A stretch of 64,000 nucleotides of DNA. Origin: Zhengitettix transpicula (lineage: Eukaryota > Arthropoda > Insecta > Orthoptera > Tetrigidae). The stretch is taken from contig CM073596.1 in NCBI GenBank assembly GCA_037074705.1, positions 28,494,001 through 28,558,000 on the forward strand. Direction: 5' to 3'. Positions within the stretch are counted from its first letter, which is position 1, and each line of letters starts with the position of its first letter. The position numbers and the translations under genes were made by a program. The notes beneath the pieces were generated by a model. The model saw only the letters and a list, made by a program, of their open reading frames with translations, was not told the origin of the DNA and did not search any database. Shown here piece after piece: positions 46,823 to 58,605 of the stretch.

Positions 46823-46867
<45 letters not shown>
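46823..46867. repeat. (AT)n microsatellite
   Basis: About 44 bp of AT directly at the right end of E2. Confidence 0.95.
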
Positions 46868-46868
<1 letters not shown>

Positions 46869-49800
46869 CAGATTAACCCGGCGTGGTCTGTTTCAAAGAA
46901 ACTACCCAGGAAGCAGTTAGGGAAACAATATTGGAAAAATAATATTGAGCGTAAAAATCAAAGCTGGGAAGATTGGGTCTCTATATTTCACTAACTGACA
47001 ATAGTAGCATATGTACTTCCGTATAAATTATACAATTTTATTTTTAATGTTATCTCGTTTAATTACATATAGTTAAGTATATATTTTTCAATTAATTAAT
47101 AAATGAATGTATCTTCTCGACGAAAAAGTAGTTTGGATAAAGTCGGTGAAGATTGTATATTAATGAAAATCTATATTACTTCATCTTTAATATAACTTCA
47201 ATATTATCTACGTAACTTATCCAATAGAATGCACGTAAAATATTTAATGATCATAAAATTTAAATCATTAATATTTTTTTAGGAAAATGGCCACAGTAAA
47301 CAATGGTGTAAAGTGTAAAGCATGGGTATATCCTACCGTTGTTCTACAACTCCTCAATGACGAGGGGCAATTCCGAACTGTATGTGTGCGAAACATCTAT
47401 AGAGCAATTGCGACAATCGGGGCTGTATTCCACTTGCTTTAGCTGCAAATGATGGTGCTTTATTGTCCCTTCCGTATCGTAGATTATTTTAGCGGCGAAC
47501 GAGATTGTAACCGGGAGTAGTTTTGCAAATGACCGTGTGTCCGTAATTTAGTCGGGATGAAATTGTCGCGTAAATAGCGAGCCGCTGTTGATGTTGAACT
47601 CTTGTAAATGCTGGTGAGCTGTGAGGCACTTCACAAAGCTTTTACGAGCGCAGTTTGACTAGCTCACAATCTACATCCAGTCCATTGTGACTCCACAATT
47701 ACGTTTTGTTCTCGCACATTCCAGTCGCACATGCAGACGCGGAAGGTCCCAATATTAACTTGCTGACCGACAATCAGTTTAGCGCAATATGTCCCACCGT
47801 AATACTGCAACTACAATATTATGATTATCTATTTAGAGATTTAATAAAATAACATTCAAAAATTGAGCGGAAACTGTCGAAAACAGAAAATTTGAATCGA
47901 ATTAATACTACAAGATGTAAATATTAACAAAGACGTAATATTTAAAATTGTTTAATAAATAAATATATTTACTTAAGTTTGAGTGTCTGAAAATAAATAT
48001 TGGCAAAAAATATTATTTCTTACAGAAATTAAGATTTTTAATGATTAAGGAGAACAACAGAACATTCCATAAAAATTTTAAATAAATTCGAAAAACTTCG
48101 AAGATATTTATTTTGAGAAGAAAAGATCTCCTGGGAAAACTTTCTACTTCGCCTTCCAGTATTTATTGTGACTCCTATAAGTGAATAGTGTAGCATATCT
48201 GCAACATAACATTTAGTAACACCCCAGAAGCAACTTTCGGTTTCTAAGAGAGCTAAATAGTGATGCTGATAAGGAAATGCGAAACTTTTTGCATCATTCG
48301 ACAGTTTAAACATGACTGTCCTAGCTTTCTGTGAGTCAATCCCTCAGTCCCGATTTTTCTGCTCGACGGCCAACTTCATAATATTTATTTTCTGTGTTTT
48401 TTAATGTTTTTTGTCATTCTGAAGGTATTATAATTACACTAAAATCATAATTATTCAATTAAAGTGAAAAGTTGCATAAAATTGTTTTAATTTATTTCTT
48501 ATATAGATAGAGCTGTAATTATTTTAATAAAATTGTATTATTATAGATGTCGTTGTTTTGAGAAATTTTGATTATTTGGAGTCCTAGTTTAATGTAATTG
48601 ATTCGAATTTCTGGATTCTCAAACTCGTTTGATATCGGAAACTTCGATTATAGTGGGCGTACGATTTTCGACGCACGAATCGTACTCGATTGAGCCATTT
48701 CTGTTAGTGCGACCACGTCGGTACACGTCATTTTCATAATTGCTGTACCGTGTCCCGTCGTTCCCACGGGAATGAGTTTGGCTGGTGACACGATGCGCGT
48801 GACATGTGTCTGGATTGACGACCGATAACATCGGCTCCTGTAGTTGTCATGGCAACCCGTCAAGTACAAATACAGAACCATTCAAGCCCAACAACATTAC
48901 GGTTAATTATATAAGTGGATTCCTTCGGCATTAACTCGTGTGGTGTTAAGTGGCGGGCGAGTCCCGCAATTTGATCAAGTGTTATAATTTACACATTTCT
49001 GTTCATTGTTGTCTATTGCCAATAATCCCCGCAGTTACGTAAAGATATATACGATTTAGACGTAAAGGTGAATATCATTTCATTAAATATTAACCTTTCA
49101 TGGCTAATACCAGAATTTCATTCTGAATTGTTTTTTTTAATTGGGATATTTTGATATAAGATTAACATAGAAAAATTACATATCATATTATTGTAATAAA
49201 TATAATAATTAATTCAGGATGGAGCGTAATAAATTATTAAAGATTTTCATAAATCGTGAATAAATTGAGCAGTTTTTATTATAATTATTGTACTATTCAG
49301 ACTTCTTTCGCGCTGGGTTTGTGGTGGGTGCATAAGCAAGTGATAATTTAATTAAATATTAATGAAAAATGTTATAAAATTAACAAGAAAGAAAGTCGTG
49401 AATCGATAAGAAAATGGTCGCGCATTCTGATATGTTCCAAAGGCGACGTGGACATCGGTGAAGGTTAAAGCCTCTGGTCGTTGTCGGCTGGCGTCGTGGC
49501 CTATGTCCTCTATTACGATAATAGTACAACCTCGAAAAACAAAGTAAAACTAGGTACATGGCAGGGACTATGACTCGCATCAACTACTTCTGAAGATCAC
49601 CGAAATTATGAATTTTTCTGTTGAGTTTATTTCATTATTATGTGTAGTAGGACTATCCAGTACTACTCATTACATTATATAAATCAAGAAAATATGTACA
49701 AATATTTCGGACAGTCAATAAAAACATATAATTATAAGTTCATGTTACTGTGCATAATCTGGAATTCATCATATGAACTTTTTAAACATTTAAACTGAAT

Positions 49801-51636
49801 GGTGGAAATTATTAAAACATAGTAATAATTTACAAAAATTAATTATATTTGTAGCTTAAAAAATCAGTCTGAGTATTAGATTCAACATTTGAAGTTGTTT
49901 TAGTAAAATTTACTTGCGCATTTTTAGATAATAATTTAGTATTATTAATATTTGCTAGTATTTTCTTTATTTATATAATGTAGAAGAAAAGAAAAATATT
50001 CAACTATTACTTGTAATAATTTAAAGTTAAATGTCAGATAATAGACTATTTAGGACGTTGTAAATTTAACCAATTAAATTTTTTGTGTTAATTTTACGCG
50101 AGTTGTATATCAATGACGTAACTTAATTTTACCCATTCTTGAATCTTACAGAAAGATCGACTCGCTGAATCACTTGTAAGAAACCAGCAGAACTGTGGAT
50201 GTATATGACTGAAATGAAAATGATTAAGCGTAAGTAGAGAGCATGAATATTTCATATAATGTGATGTAAATAAAAAATTTAATTCCAATAACGTTGACAA
50301 AATTAAATTTTCTTGCTGCAAACGTAATGTTGCTGATCAACATTTGGTTTCAAAAGCATATTATAATTTCCTAGTTAATTTTCCGAAATTAATTAGAAAA
50401 TGTAGAATTTAAAATTTGCCTGATAATTGATATTTTAATTTTTTTGTGAATTAAGAAAATGCTATTCTACGTGTAATAATTGATAGTAAAATACTGTTAA
50501 TTTGAATCGAATAAAAATGTGCCAGTGTTTCTATTCTCATGAACGATTAGAAACTTCTTGCATTCAATAGAATTTATTAAAATTCCTTAAATGCGTGTGG
50601 GGGAATGACGTATTTGGATTTCTAAGGGGAATTCCTTACTCCTTCGCGTCGTCTTGGATTGAGTCTTTCTAAGTCGAAAAGAATCGCAGAGCTTCTGTGT
50701 GAGCCGCTGTGGGGGGAACTGCGATGAATAATACATTCAAGGAAGTAAGAGAGAAAGTCAGTGCCAGTAAAACGACAGAAAATCATGCAACGGATCCGCG
50801 ATGGTTCTCGAAAACGGTACGCTGTGTTACTAAACACCACGCGAGAATTACACAACAGTTAACGTTGCATAAATGTTGAAGCGTCAGCCGCTGTACTGAC
50901 ATTAATGTCAAATGGTAATTTAAATATACTGATCTACGCGATAGTTTCAAGTTATTTGGTGTAGCTGAACATTTTAATTTATAAAAATAATTCCAATAGC
51001 TTTTCTATAGTTGTGTACCGTAACGAACAAATTGGTAATGATTAATGGTATAGAATAAATACATAGGAGTATGTTAAGACTTTGGTGCTCATGACACACG
51101 CTGACGTAGCTGAATCTATAAGCACTTGTCCGTAATAATTTCTATGGACCTCGGTTACAATTCAAAAAGTTGTTTTATTTTCCAAGAAGGCCAGCCAGCA
51201 CTTTGGCGTAAATGGGCGTACATTCCTCGCCGAGGCCCTACAAGGGCAAGGCACGCCGTCCGCGACACTAATTAGGCGGCAATTAAAATACCACCCTTGA
51301 AACCCCCGTGTCAAGACTTCTTCTGCCGATAATTGGCGTTTCTTTGTACGTGTTAACGTCTATTCCCATTTGTTAACTAATTTGGATAAAACAAGGACGG
51401 AGGATCCTTTTTATATTACGGAGTCACTTCTGCTGTTTTCTTGTTCAACGTTCAGCTTCTTCAGAGCTATTAGTGACGCCAAAGGAGAACTGCTTTTGAT
51501 CTTTTCTCCCCATTGTTGATACCGATAGATGGTGTTGATTCTAATCGAGCTCAATTTCTCGAACAGTACTGAGATCGTTCAAATATATATGTTATATACC
51601 GTGTAATATAATAGTCTACACGTGCCCTCTTATCAT
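46868..51636. other. Repeat-poor region, no gene recognised
   Basis: Almost 5 kb in which I see none of the repeat families of this window. GC-normal blocks at 47300-47780, 48640-49020, 49390-49600, 50580-50900 and 51170-51530 alternate with AT-rich stretches. ACTAATTAGGCGGCAATTAA near 51270 is a homeodomain-like cluster, and an X-box-like site is at 48843. This is the best candidate for conserved or single-copy sequence in the window. Confidence 0.35.
48843..48856. promoter_or_regulatory. X-box-like palindrome
   Basis: GTTGTCATGGCAAC is an imperfect 14 bp palindrome that fits the RFX-family X-box consensus (GTNRCC-spacer-RGYAAC) with one mismatch. No nearby ciliary gene is visible. Confidence 0.25.
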
Positions 51637-51837
51637 AACGTCTCTTCAGCATAGCGGACCTAAGAGGGCGCAGCTGCAAGAACGCTGATGCAGTTAAAGA
51701 CATCACTTTAGGTCCCGTGAGTGACGATACCCACGGCAGCAGAAATCAACGTCTCTCCCGCTTAGCGGACATAAGTGGGCGCAGCTGTAATAACACTTAA
51801 GGTGCCATATGCAGCAATGCACACGGCAGCAGAAATC
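51637..51837 (+). repeat. Two-unit imperfect tandem repeat
   Basis: Unit 1 (51637-51747, 111 bp) and unit 2 (51748-51837, 90 bp) both run from AACGTCTCT through TAGCGGAC, TAAG, GGGCGCAGCTG to CACGGCAGCAGAAATC. Unit 2 lacks about 20 bp of the middle. GC-richer than its surroundings and not found elsewhere here. Confidence 0.9.
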
Positions 51838-52964
51838 TTCCTCTCTGTAAGAGTTCTCATTGGAGACTTAAAATCATCAGGGAGGGGGAAATGAGTCTTC
51901 GAATTGTTCAGAGCTTCTTGGGAACGGCAGTCGTGATCCAACCTCCAGACGGGTCGGTGGCTCCTGGTGCTATCCGCCAGTTTGTCTTACTTTATTTTAT
52001 TTCTAACTATTAAATCCCTTTGTTCTTCATCAACTCTTATTTGACTGAAGTGCAGCGAAACACCAACCACTACGCCTAGGTTCAATTAGTTGAACCCGAA
52101 CCCTCACGTTACCGACTTTCCTATTTCCTGTTCTTAATTCTTCCTTTATCCTCTAGATCGGTAGCCAGGTGAACTAACGGAGGTATAGCTCGGTTGGTGA
52201 ACGATCTATCTGGACTTCCCATTTCCAACTGCTGGATTGTTACAACCGTTCGTCTGTGATGATCTCTTCCAAAACTCGGTTGTTGTTACGTAATGTAAAA
52301 CTTAAATGAGCCTGTCGAGAATTCCAGAAAACTTCTAAACGAATTAAATATTATAATAAACTCTTTAATTATTATTTTACCTTTAACATTCAGGATTCAG
52401 TTCATTTGAACATATATTGCAGGGTTTGCATATTAAATAAATTAACTCTGTCTCCTTTAATTCATTTATTGTTCACGCATCGACATCACCAAAGCAACTA
52501 AAAAAAACATATCTAAATTCGAACCGTTATTACATTTATAAGTTGATAAAATTATAAGTTTATTATTTCCCGTAGAAAATCAACATTATATTCACAAAAT
52601 GCTGAATATTACAATAAATTATTATTTCGGTTCCAAAAAAAAAATTAATGACATTTACTTCACGCCCGGAAGCTTATACTTAATGTATGTGGCAAGACAA
52701 ATGAGCACGTACTGTTCGAAAAATTTAAAAAAAATATTAGCTCTCGTAACATAATGTATTTTCAGATAATCTCGGTATTCTCTTTACAAAATATCATTTT
52801 AGATTTAAACTTTAAATTCTCGGATTTGGAAAATGAAGACCCCCCTTTACAATGCGGTTTTGTGTGGTTGTTACTTAATAGTAAGCGTTAGCCAGAGGGA
52901 ATTAATTGCTCGGCGAAATTTTATTGACGGAAGGAGATAGAAACAGGCAGGAACATAACTGGAC
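51838..52964. other. No recognised feature
   Basis: GC-normal to about 52290, then AT-rich. Nothing identified. Confidence 0.4.
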
Positions 52965-53170
52965 CAAATACTCCTAGGTCAGCGTGACTGCCTCACATCG
53001 CAGAGTTCCCAGATTCGAACTCTGGCGACGAAATGAATGTTTGTGTACGTGAGAGACACTCTAGACAAACCAGTCCCCACGAATTGAAAAAAATGATTTT
53101 CTATACTGAGTCGCTAATAACCAGAGCTGTTGATGCGACCGTAAATAAATCAATATATATATAAAAAAAT
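52965..53170 (+). mobile_element. Probable tRNA-derived SINE
   Basis: A complete tRNA-like T-arm (CCAGA-TTCGAAC-TCTGG, 53009-53025) forms a B-box region, about 30 bp downstream of an A-box-like TAGGTCAGCGTG (52975-52986). No acceptor stem pairs around it, so it is not an intact tRNA gene. The unit ends GACCGTAAATAAATCAATATA, a simple-repeat tail usual in insect SINEs. The body between tRNA-like head and tail is about 120 bp. No target duplication was found and no second copy in the window. Confidence 0.6.
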
Positions 53171-53862
53171 TACTCCGTAACACTTTAACGAAACAAATAA
53201 AACAGGAGAGAAATTGCTACTCGTCTCAAAAAACGATACAAAATCGTCCACTCACTCAATCGAAGCCCCGAACTCAGTTCAACGCAAACCTTTATTACGG
53301 AAACTTGTTAGTGTAAAATCTATTCTGGAAACATTAACACAACGAAATATATTGGGTTCACTTTAGGTTATGTAATACATAAAAAATCTCATCCAAAAAA
53401 TTTAAGGGATCATAAGTACATCTGTCTACATATCCCGTTCGTAAGAATATAATGAATGTTTTCAAGATCGCCGGTTGTGTTATTTCCTTCAGGCGGATGT
53501 TCCACACTGACGACAATACTCTCCTCCAACTTCTCCCTTCTCGCGTATCACTTGCTTCCACTATAAACGCTTAATTACCTCATACGCCAAGAGACTTCAC
53601 TTTCTCCTAGTTCACTCGTACTTCCCTAGTGCTTTCGTATCAACAGATTATTTCTGTTATCCTATCAAGTTATGCTATTATTTTATGATTATAATCTTCC
53701 AGAATTTAACTGCAGACTTACTTTCTTTTCGTGTTCGACGGGAATCCATGCAAGATATTCTGCCGGAAACTCCGTCGAATGAAAAATTGAAGATTAATTA
53801 ATATACTTAATCCTTTAATAACTAATTACTGTTATATAAATATCTTTAACGTTTTTTTAAAT
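53171..53862. other. No recognised feature
   Basis: AT-rich to balanced. Nothing identified. Confidence 0.4.
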
Positions 53863-53913
53863 TATTATATATATATATAACATATAACATATAATATATA
53901 TATATATATATAT

Positions 53914-54879
53914 ATTAGTAATTACAAATGAAAGACAATCAAATCCCCACGTTGAAGTGCAAATTGGTATTAATTACCTTTTTAAACAATTGGATGTTTT
54001 AATAAAAATCAAAATTTAAAATATACAAACAAATTAGTTTATTAACGCAAATAATTTAATTTATATTACATATTAATATTTTACAATAATACCACGGCTA
54101 TTTCTCAGGGCCGATCACCGGGACTTCAATAAAGAATACTTATTAAACAATCAAAATTCAAAAATCTATCACGGCATTAATTCAAAGATTCAATAGAAAA
54201 TTACAATGCAAAATATGAGATATTAAATTTAAAATTTCAACTCGGAAATTTGACGATAATATCATTGACTTACGGGTTTACGGACAGTAATTTGTGCAGT
54301 TTAACCTTAATGTTTCTGGTATTCAAGGCTCGTACACACACACACACACACACTTATTAACACTTTATAGACAGCCCATTGTTATACACTGAATTTAATA
54401 ATCAACACTTTTTCCTTGCCAAAATGACTCATAATGCTTGGTTCGTTGTTCCTCTCAACAAATCTTACTAACACGCTCCAAAGTTTGTTATCTGCTGGAT
54501 GCAATAACCTAGACTCCCAATAATGGAAGAAAGTGGCCTAACTTGAGAATGTAAGTGAGACTCCGAACTATAATAGTTACCGTTGGACCGTCGTAATTAT
54601 TCGCACACGGACTGGAACCTCTAGACTGTTTTTAAATATTTGAGCTGTTAAGTTACACACAGCCTGTCACTTTATGGACTGTTTTTCCTTTCTCGAATAT
54701 ACTCTCGAGCACTCTGGAGCACCGCTTCCCACAAACTGAGTTCTACGCGTCTCGTAAAAATGAATTCCGACAATACCCAGCAAGCAACAATAATCGCCAC
54801 ATATTCTTGTGTGTTTTTACGCCGTCAACCATACAAGTCGAAATTTTGTTCATTAATTAATTATTTCCTTTTAATTACC

Positions 54880-54882
<3 letters not shown>
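53914..54882 (+). mobile_element. LTR-like element E3 in a (TA)n tract
   Basis: Lies between TA tracts (53863-53913 and 54883-54934). The start carries CCCCACGTTGAAGTGCAAAT (E2: CCACCACGTTGAAACCAATT); the middle carries CCGATCACCGGGACTTCAAT, matching E1 and E2; the end is TTTTAATTACCACA. A (CA)n run is at 54333-54353. The terminal TG is not clear, so the left edge is approximate. Confidence 0.5.

Positions 54883-54934
<52 letters not shown>
54883..54934. repeat. (AT)n microsatellite
   Basis: 52 bp of AT directly at the E3 right end. Confidence 0.95.
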
Positions 54935-54937
<3 letters not shown>

Positions 54938-56075
54938 GAAGTACACTGTTTGATTTTAAACTTTATAATTATAATAATTAATTATTTTCATATAATCTTA
55001 TGGTATATTATGACGTATTCTATTTCCTCGACCGAGGACTAATGGAATGAATAATAAATCTAAGTGACGAGGCACCAAACTACACTCAATATTTGTTCTG
55101 CTCAAACTTCTGTACTACCACTCGAAGCTTCCCGTGGACAATATCCCACGCACCTTCCATAGAATTTGGCAATGGCCTTGAATAACGGTGAATTTTGTAG
55201 ACCGTCCATTTTCTGCAAAAATAACATCTGGTTTTTATGCCTTTCGTTGATAAAATCGGATAATCCTCAATTACAATTGTAATGCACTTGTGCTTTATAA
55301 TTTCCTTATTATCGTTTACTACGGAAACTCAATTTCACGGTTATTTGCGTTACTATGTCGTTAATAACTTCTCTATTTGTCACACAATACGAAATATTAA
55401 AAATAAATCTTTGATGAGTGCCAGTAGACAAGAATGAAGGTCCTTGGGGATGCTGAGAAACATTTTACTTCATTCGCGCCGGAACACACACTTCCACAAA
55501 TAAGACGAGATGCCTGGAACTGTGGTCTCATTAATTTTGGGCGCTACTCTTTGACAAGAGAGCGAGAGCTGTGTCCCGAGGAGGCCCCTGGCAGGATGGC
55601 TAAGTTTGCCTTTGTCGGAGAACTTGCACGGGGAATTACTCATGCGCAACCTAGTTATGAATATTCTGGGCAGTGTGGCGCCAGATACATGGCTTGCGAG
55701 ATTGCAGCTTCAGTATTCATAACGTAATGAGATAGTGAGGGCGTGCGAAGGGACTGCTGTACCTTGCAGCTGAGAACACACATTAACAAACTCAAACACA
55801 AAGCTGATACAAAATTAATCGTAACAGAAACGGAGAGAAAACATTACGATTATGACATTACCGTATGCTCCAACCAACGAACGTAATAAATTAATGCTTT
55901 CTATGACAGTAACGAGAAAGAAATCACGGATAAAATATTAATGCTACGGTTATATGATAACGAACGACATTCGTTACACGGAAAAGATTTTAGAGAATAT
56001 TGTTGAAAATTGGAGAAAAAATATATATGAGTATTACAGAATTAATTGTCCGTTTTAGAGGAGAGTTGGGGGTTG
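54935..56075. other. No gene recognised
   Basis: AT-rich, with a GC-normal block at 55430-55780 that contains a 97-codon open frame (55434-55727, plus). I recognise no domain in it, and it lacks any nearby exon or conserved motif. Left uncalled. Confidence 0.35.
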
Positions 56076-56142
56076 ACAGGCTACATGAGAGTAAATCACG
56101 TTGTAACAAAGGACAGGATAAAGGGCGGAATGTGGAAGATCT
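56076..56142 (-). mobile_element. Repeat A fragment (R6a)
   Basis: GACAGGCTACATGAGAGTAA and CACGTTG match the A-tail end of repeat A, then GGCGGAATGTGGAAG in compressed order. No T-run. Confidence 0.65.
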
Positions 56143-56337
56143 ATTTAAAAATAACGAATTTAATTTTATGTTTTTCTTATGCGATGGACTGACCCATATT
56201 TGTTGTATTTTTCTCTTCTGTTTTTCCCTTGATATTTTTATTTTAATTTTATATTCCTTATTCAGACATTCGAATACCCGATTATCACTTCCCGTAATGT
56301 TGCTACACCATTTTCAAAATTTAAAATTATTTAATAC

Positions 56338-56350
56338 AAAGGGGAACTCT
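56338..56350 (+). repeat. Target-site duplication of repeat A copy R6
   Basis: AAAGGGGAACTCT, repeated exactly at 56830-56842. Confidence 0.93.
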
Positions 56351-56829
56351 CTTTTTTTTGTAACAGGCTACATGAGGGTAATCCACATGGTGGCAACTCC
56401 CCTTTAATAGCATAGGAAGGGATTGACAGGGGGGATGCGGAAGGATAGAGCAAGGAGGCCCCCGGGCTATGGTTTAAGGATCTTACCCGGCAATTCGCCT
56501 TAAAGTGATGCAGGGAAAACCCTAGAAAAACCTCCATCAGGTAGGTCGGGCATTTGGTCTTGTCCCACGTCCTTCCGATGGCGAGAGAGGGGTTAGCTGT
56601 GGGTTCGCAGCTTTCCCTTCTCCGTGCCTTGACCGGTTTAGGAGGCAGCTGGCCGACTATTCCAATAGGAATAGCGGACAAATCTTACCGTACGATCAAG
56701 GTCTGCGACCCCGGAACATAAACCTCTCGAAACAGGCCGAGGTGTCTCGGCATGTGGGAACCTTAGTTCAAAAAAATCAGAGAGATGTGAAGGCATCCCC
56801 AAAGGTAGCCTCCGCCAGAGATCTCTAAA
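56351..56829 (-). mobile_element. Repeat A retroposon, complete copy with 13 bp TSD (R6)
   Basis: 479 bp between perfect AAAGGGGAACTCT repeats. The plus strand starts CTTTTTTTT then GTAACAGGCTACATGAGGGT and ends TCCGCCAGAGATCTCT. The interior keeps all landmarks, including the CTATTCCAATAGGAATAG and CCGAGGTGTCTCGG hairpins. A minus-strand open frame of 116 codons begins with the IPIGIVGQLPPK peptide seen in other copies but then shifts frame relative to them. Confidence 0.95.
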
Positions 56830-57084
56830 AAAGGGGAACTCTTACGTCAAGAAATTAATTAATTGGAGTATCACTAGTAAACAGTAAGATGTTTCTTAGC
56901 GATATTAAATTATCTTCCGCCAAAATAGTGAACTTTCAGAAACCATGAGATTTTTTTTCCCCCTTTGCAAAAGAAAATATTGGAGTCAATGCTCATAAAA
57001 TTTGTAAGGGTTATTTCGTAGCATAATAATGTTTTTAGCAACATAAAACTGCCTTCCAACATCTTCCTACCGTTAGACAAAAAG

Positions 57085-58605
57085 GCTAATGTTTCCATAC
57101 AGATCGGTCGAAGATTTTTCCCCGCTTTACAGAAAATCGAAATAATTTCGAGGATATCTTAATTGGTCATCCAGCATTGGTAAAATTTAAAATTAATTCT
57201 AAACAATATAATGTTTTAAGAAATATAAAACGTATTAGAGAACAAACACAGCGTTTCAACCGTCCTTGGGACCTCTTCAGTTTAATTTATATTCAGTTAT
57301 GTAAAACATATTAAGTAAATCGTTCTTACATAAAAAATTTTAATTATAAAATGTAATTGATAATTAATACTCAGTAAATTATATTTATAACTAATTTTAT
57401 TAAAAAATTATTACATGTGTAATATTTCGTTTGTCTTACATTTATTAGGAAACGAAATATAATTCCCATTGTTCATCTAAAGAAGTTCCAATTAGCGGTG
57501 AAACGTTGTTTTTGTTAAATATAATGTTATAAATTTGATAATAAATTTCAATTGACTAATAGGCCAGTGTTTTTTCGCATTTATTTAAAAGAATGTCAGA
57601 TTTTTATAGTCGTTAATTTAAATTTTTCAAAAAGGGGCTTAGGGTCTCATACAAAATCCCGACACACGCTTGCCCGATGCTCGTTTTCCCAACAAAAATA
57701 ACGCAATTGACCTTTTCCCGACAGGAAAAAGTCCCGATTTCCCGTTGCCCGACAGTACATTATCCCGATTGACGTTTTCCTGACGGGCCATTTTCCTTAA
57801 AAGTGAGGTTTTTTTTCGAAATTAAGCATAATATTAACGTGCACCGGAAAAGTGTGTCGTTATTTTGTACTGGACCCCAAGCAACTTTTTGAAAAAATTA
57901 AATTAGCAAATATAAAAAGCTGACATCGTTTTAAATAAATACGAAAAACACTAGCCTATTAGTCGGTTAAAATTTATTATCAAACTTAAAACATTATATT
58001 TAACAAACTCAACGTTTTTTGTCTAATTGGAACATCTTCAGGTGAACATATTTGAATTATATTCATTTATTTAAAAAATCTAAGACAAACGAAATCTTAC
58101 ACATTTGATAATTTTTAATACAGTTATTTATAAATATAAATTTTAGAGTATAAATTATCAATTACATTTGTAGACAATTCGATTAATTTTTTTTATCTAA
58201 GAACTATTTTTCCTTAAAATGTTTTAGATAACTGAATTTAAACGAAACTGATGAGGTCCCAATTACGGTTAAATCCTTGTGTTTGTTCTAAAGTATGTTT
58301 TATATTTCTTAAAAAATTGATTTGTTTAGATTTAATTTTAAATTTTAACTAACTACTTGGCTCGACAGACCCGAAGGGCCTTGTCCTACCGAGACGACTG
58401 CCAGACTCTTATCTTACACGACACATTCTGGATTTAGGAGTCACACCTTGTCAGATTGTCGATTCTCCCACAGCCTTTCTTTTAAATTTTACCAAGACCA
58501 ATTAAGATAGCTTCCAAATTGTTTACTGCTTTAAAAAAATTAGTTCAGTCGTTTTTCTGTAAGGAGGGGAAAAATCTTCGACCGATGTATTTGGAAGCAT
58601 CGTCC
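57085..58605. repeat. 1.5 kb imperfect palindrome
   Basis: Left arm 57085-57641 and right arm 57879-58605 are reverse complements, with insertions in the right arm (about 58361-58470 and 58525-58550). Matching blocks from outside in are GGGGAAAAATCTTCGACCGA, ACCAATTAAGATA, TTTTAAATTTTACCAA, GAGGTCCCAA, AAATATAATGTT, CGACTAATAGGC-type and TTTTTCAAAAAG. Each arm carries two oppositely pointing hammerhead-like strings (CTGAAGAGGTCCC...GAAACGC and CTAAAGAAGTTCC...GAAACGT types). The 237 bp centre is a separate TIR element. Confidence 0.85.
57642..57878 (-). mobile_element. 237 bp GGGGTC-TIR element at the palindrome centre
   Basis: Ends are inverted repeats: GGGTCTCATACAAAATCCCG and, reversed from the right, GGGGTCCAGTACAAAATAAC, both followed by ACACAC. 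The interior is rich in TCGGGAAAA-type motifs. A truncated relative lies at 4642-4800 in reverse orientation. No coding sequence; MITE-like. Confidence 0.75.

Noticed and set aside
52975..53032. Functional tRNA gene
   Set aside because: The T-arm is good but no acceptor stem pairs around it and the D and anticodon arms are poor; SINE head is the better reading.
55434..55727. 97-codon open frame in a GC-normal block
   Set aside because: No recognisable motif; could be an exon but nothing in the sequence supports it.
56000..56407. 135-codon open frame
   Set aside because: Runs from AT-rich DNA through a repeat A fragment into the next repeat A copy; chance.
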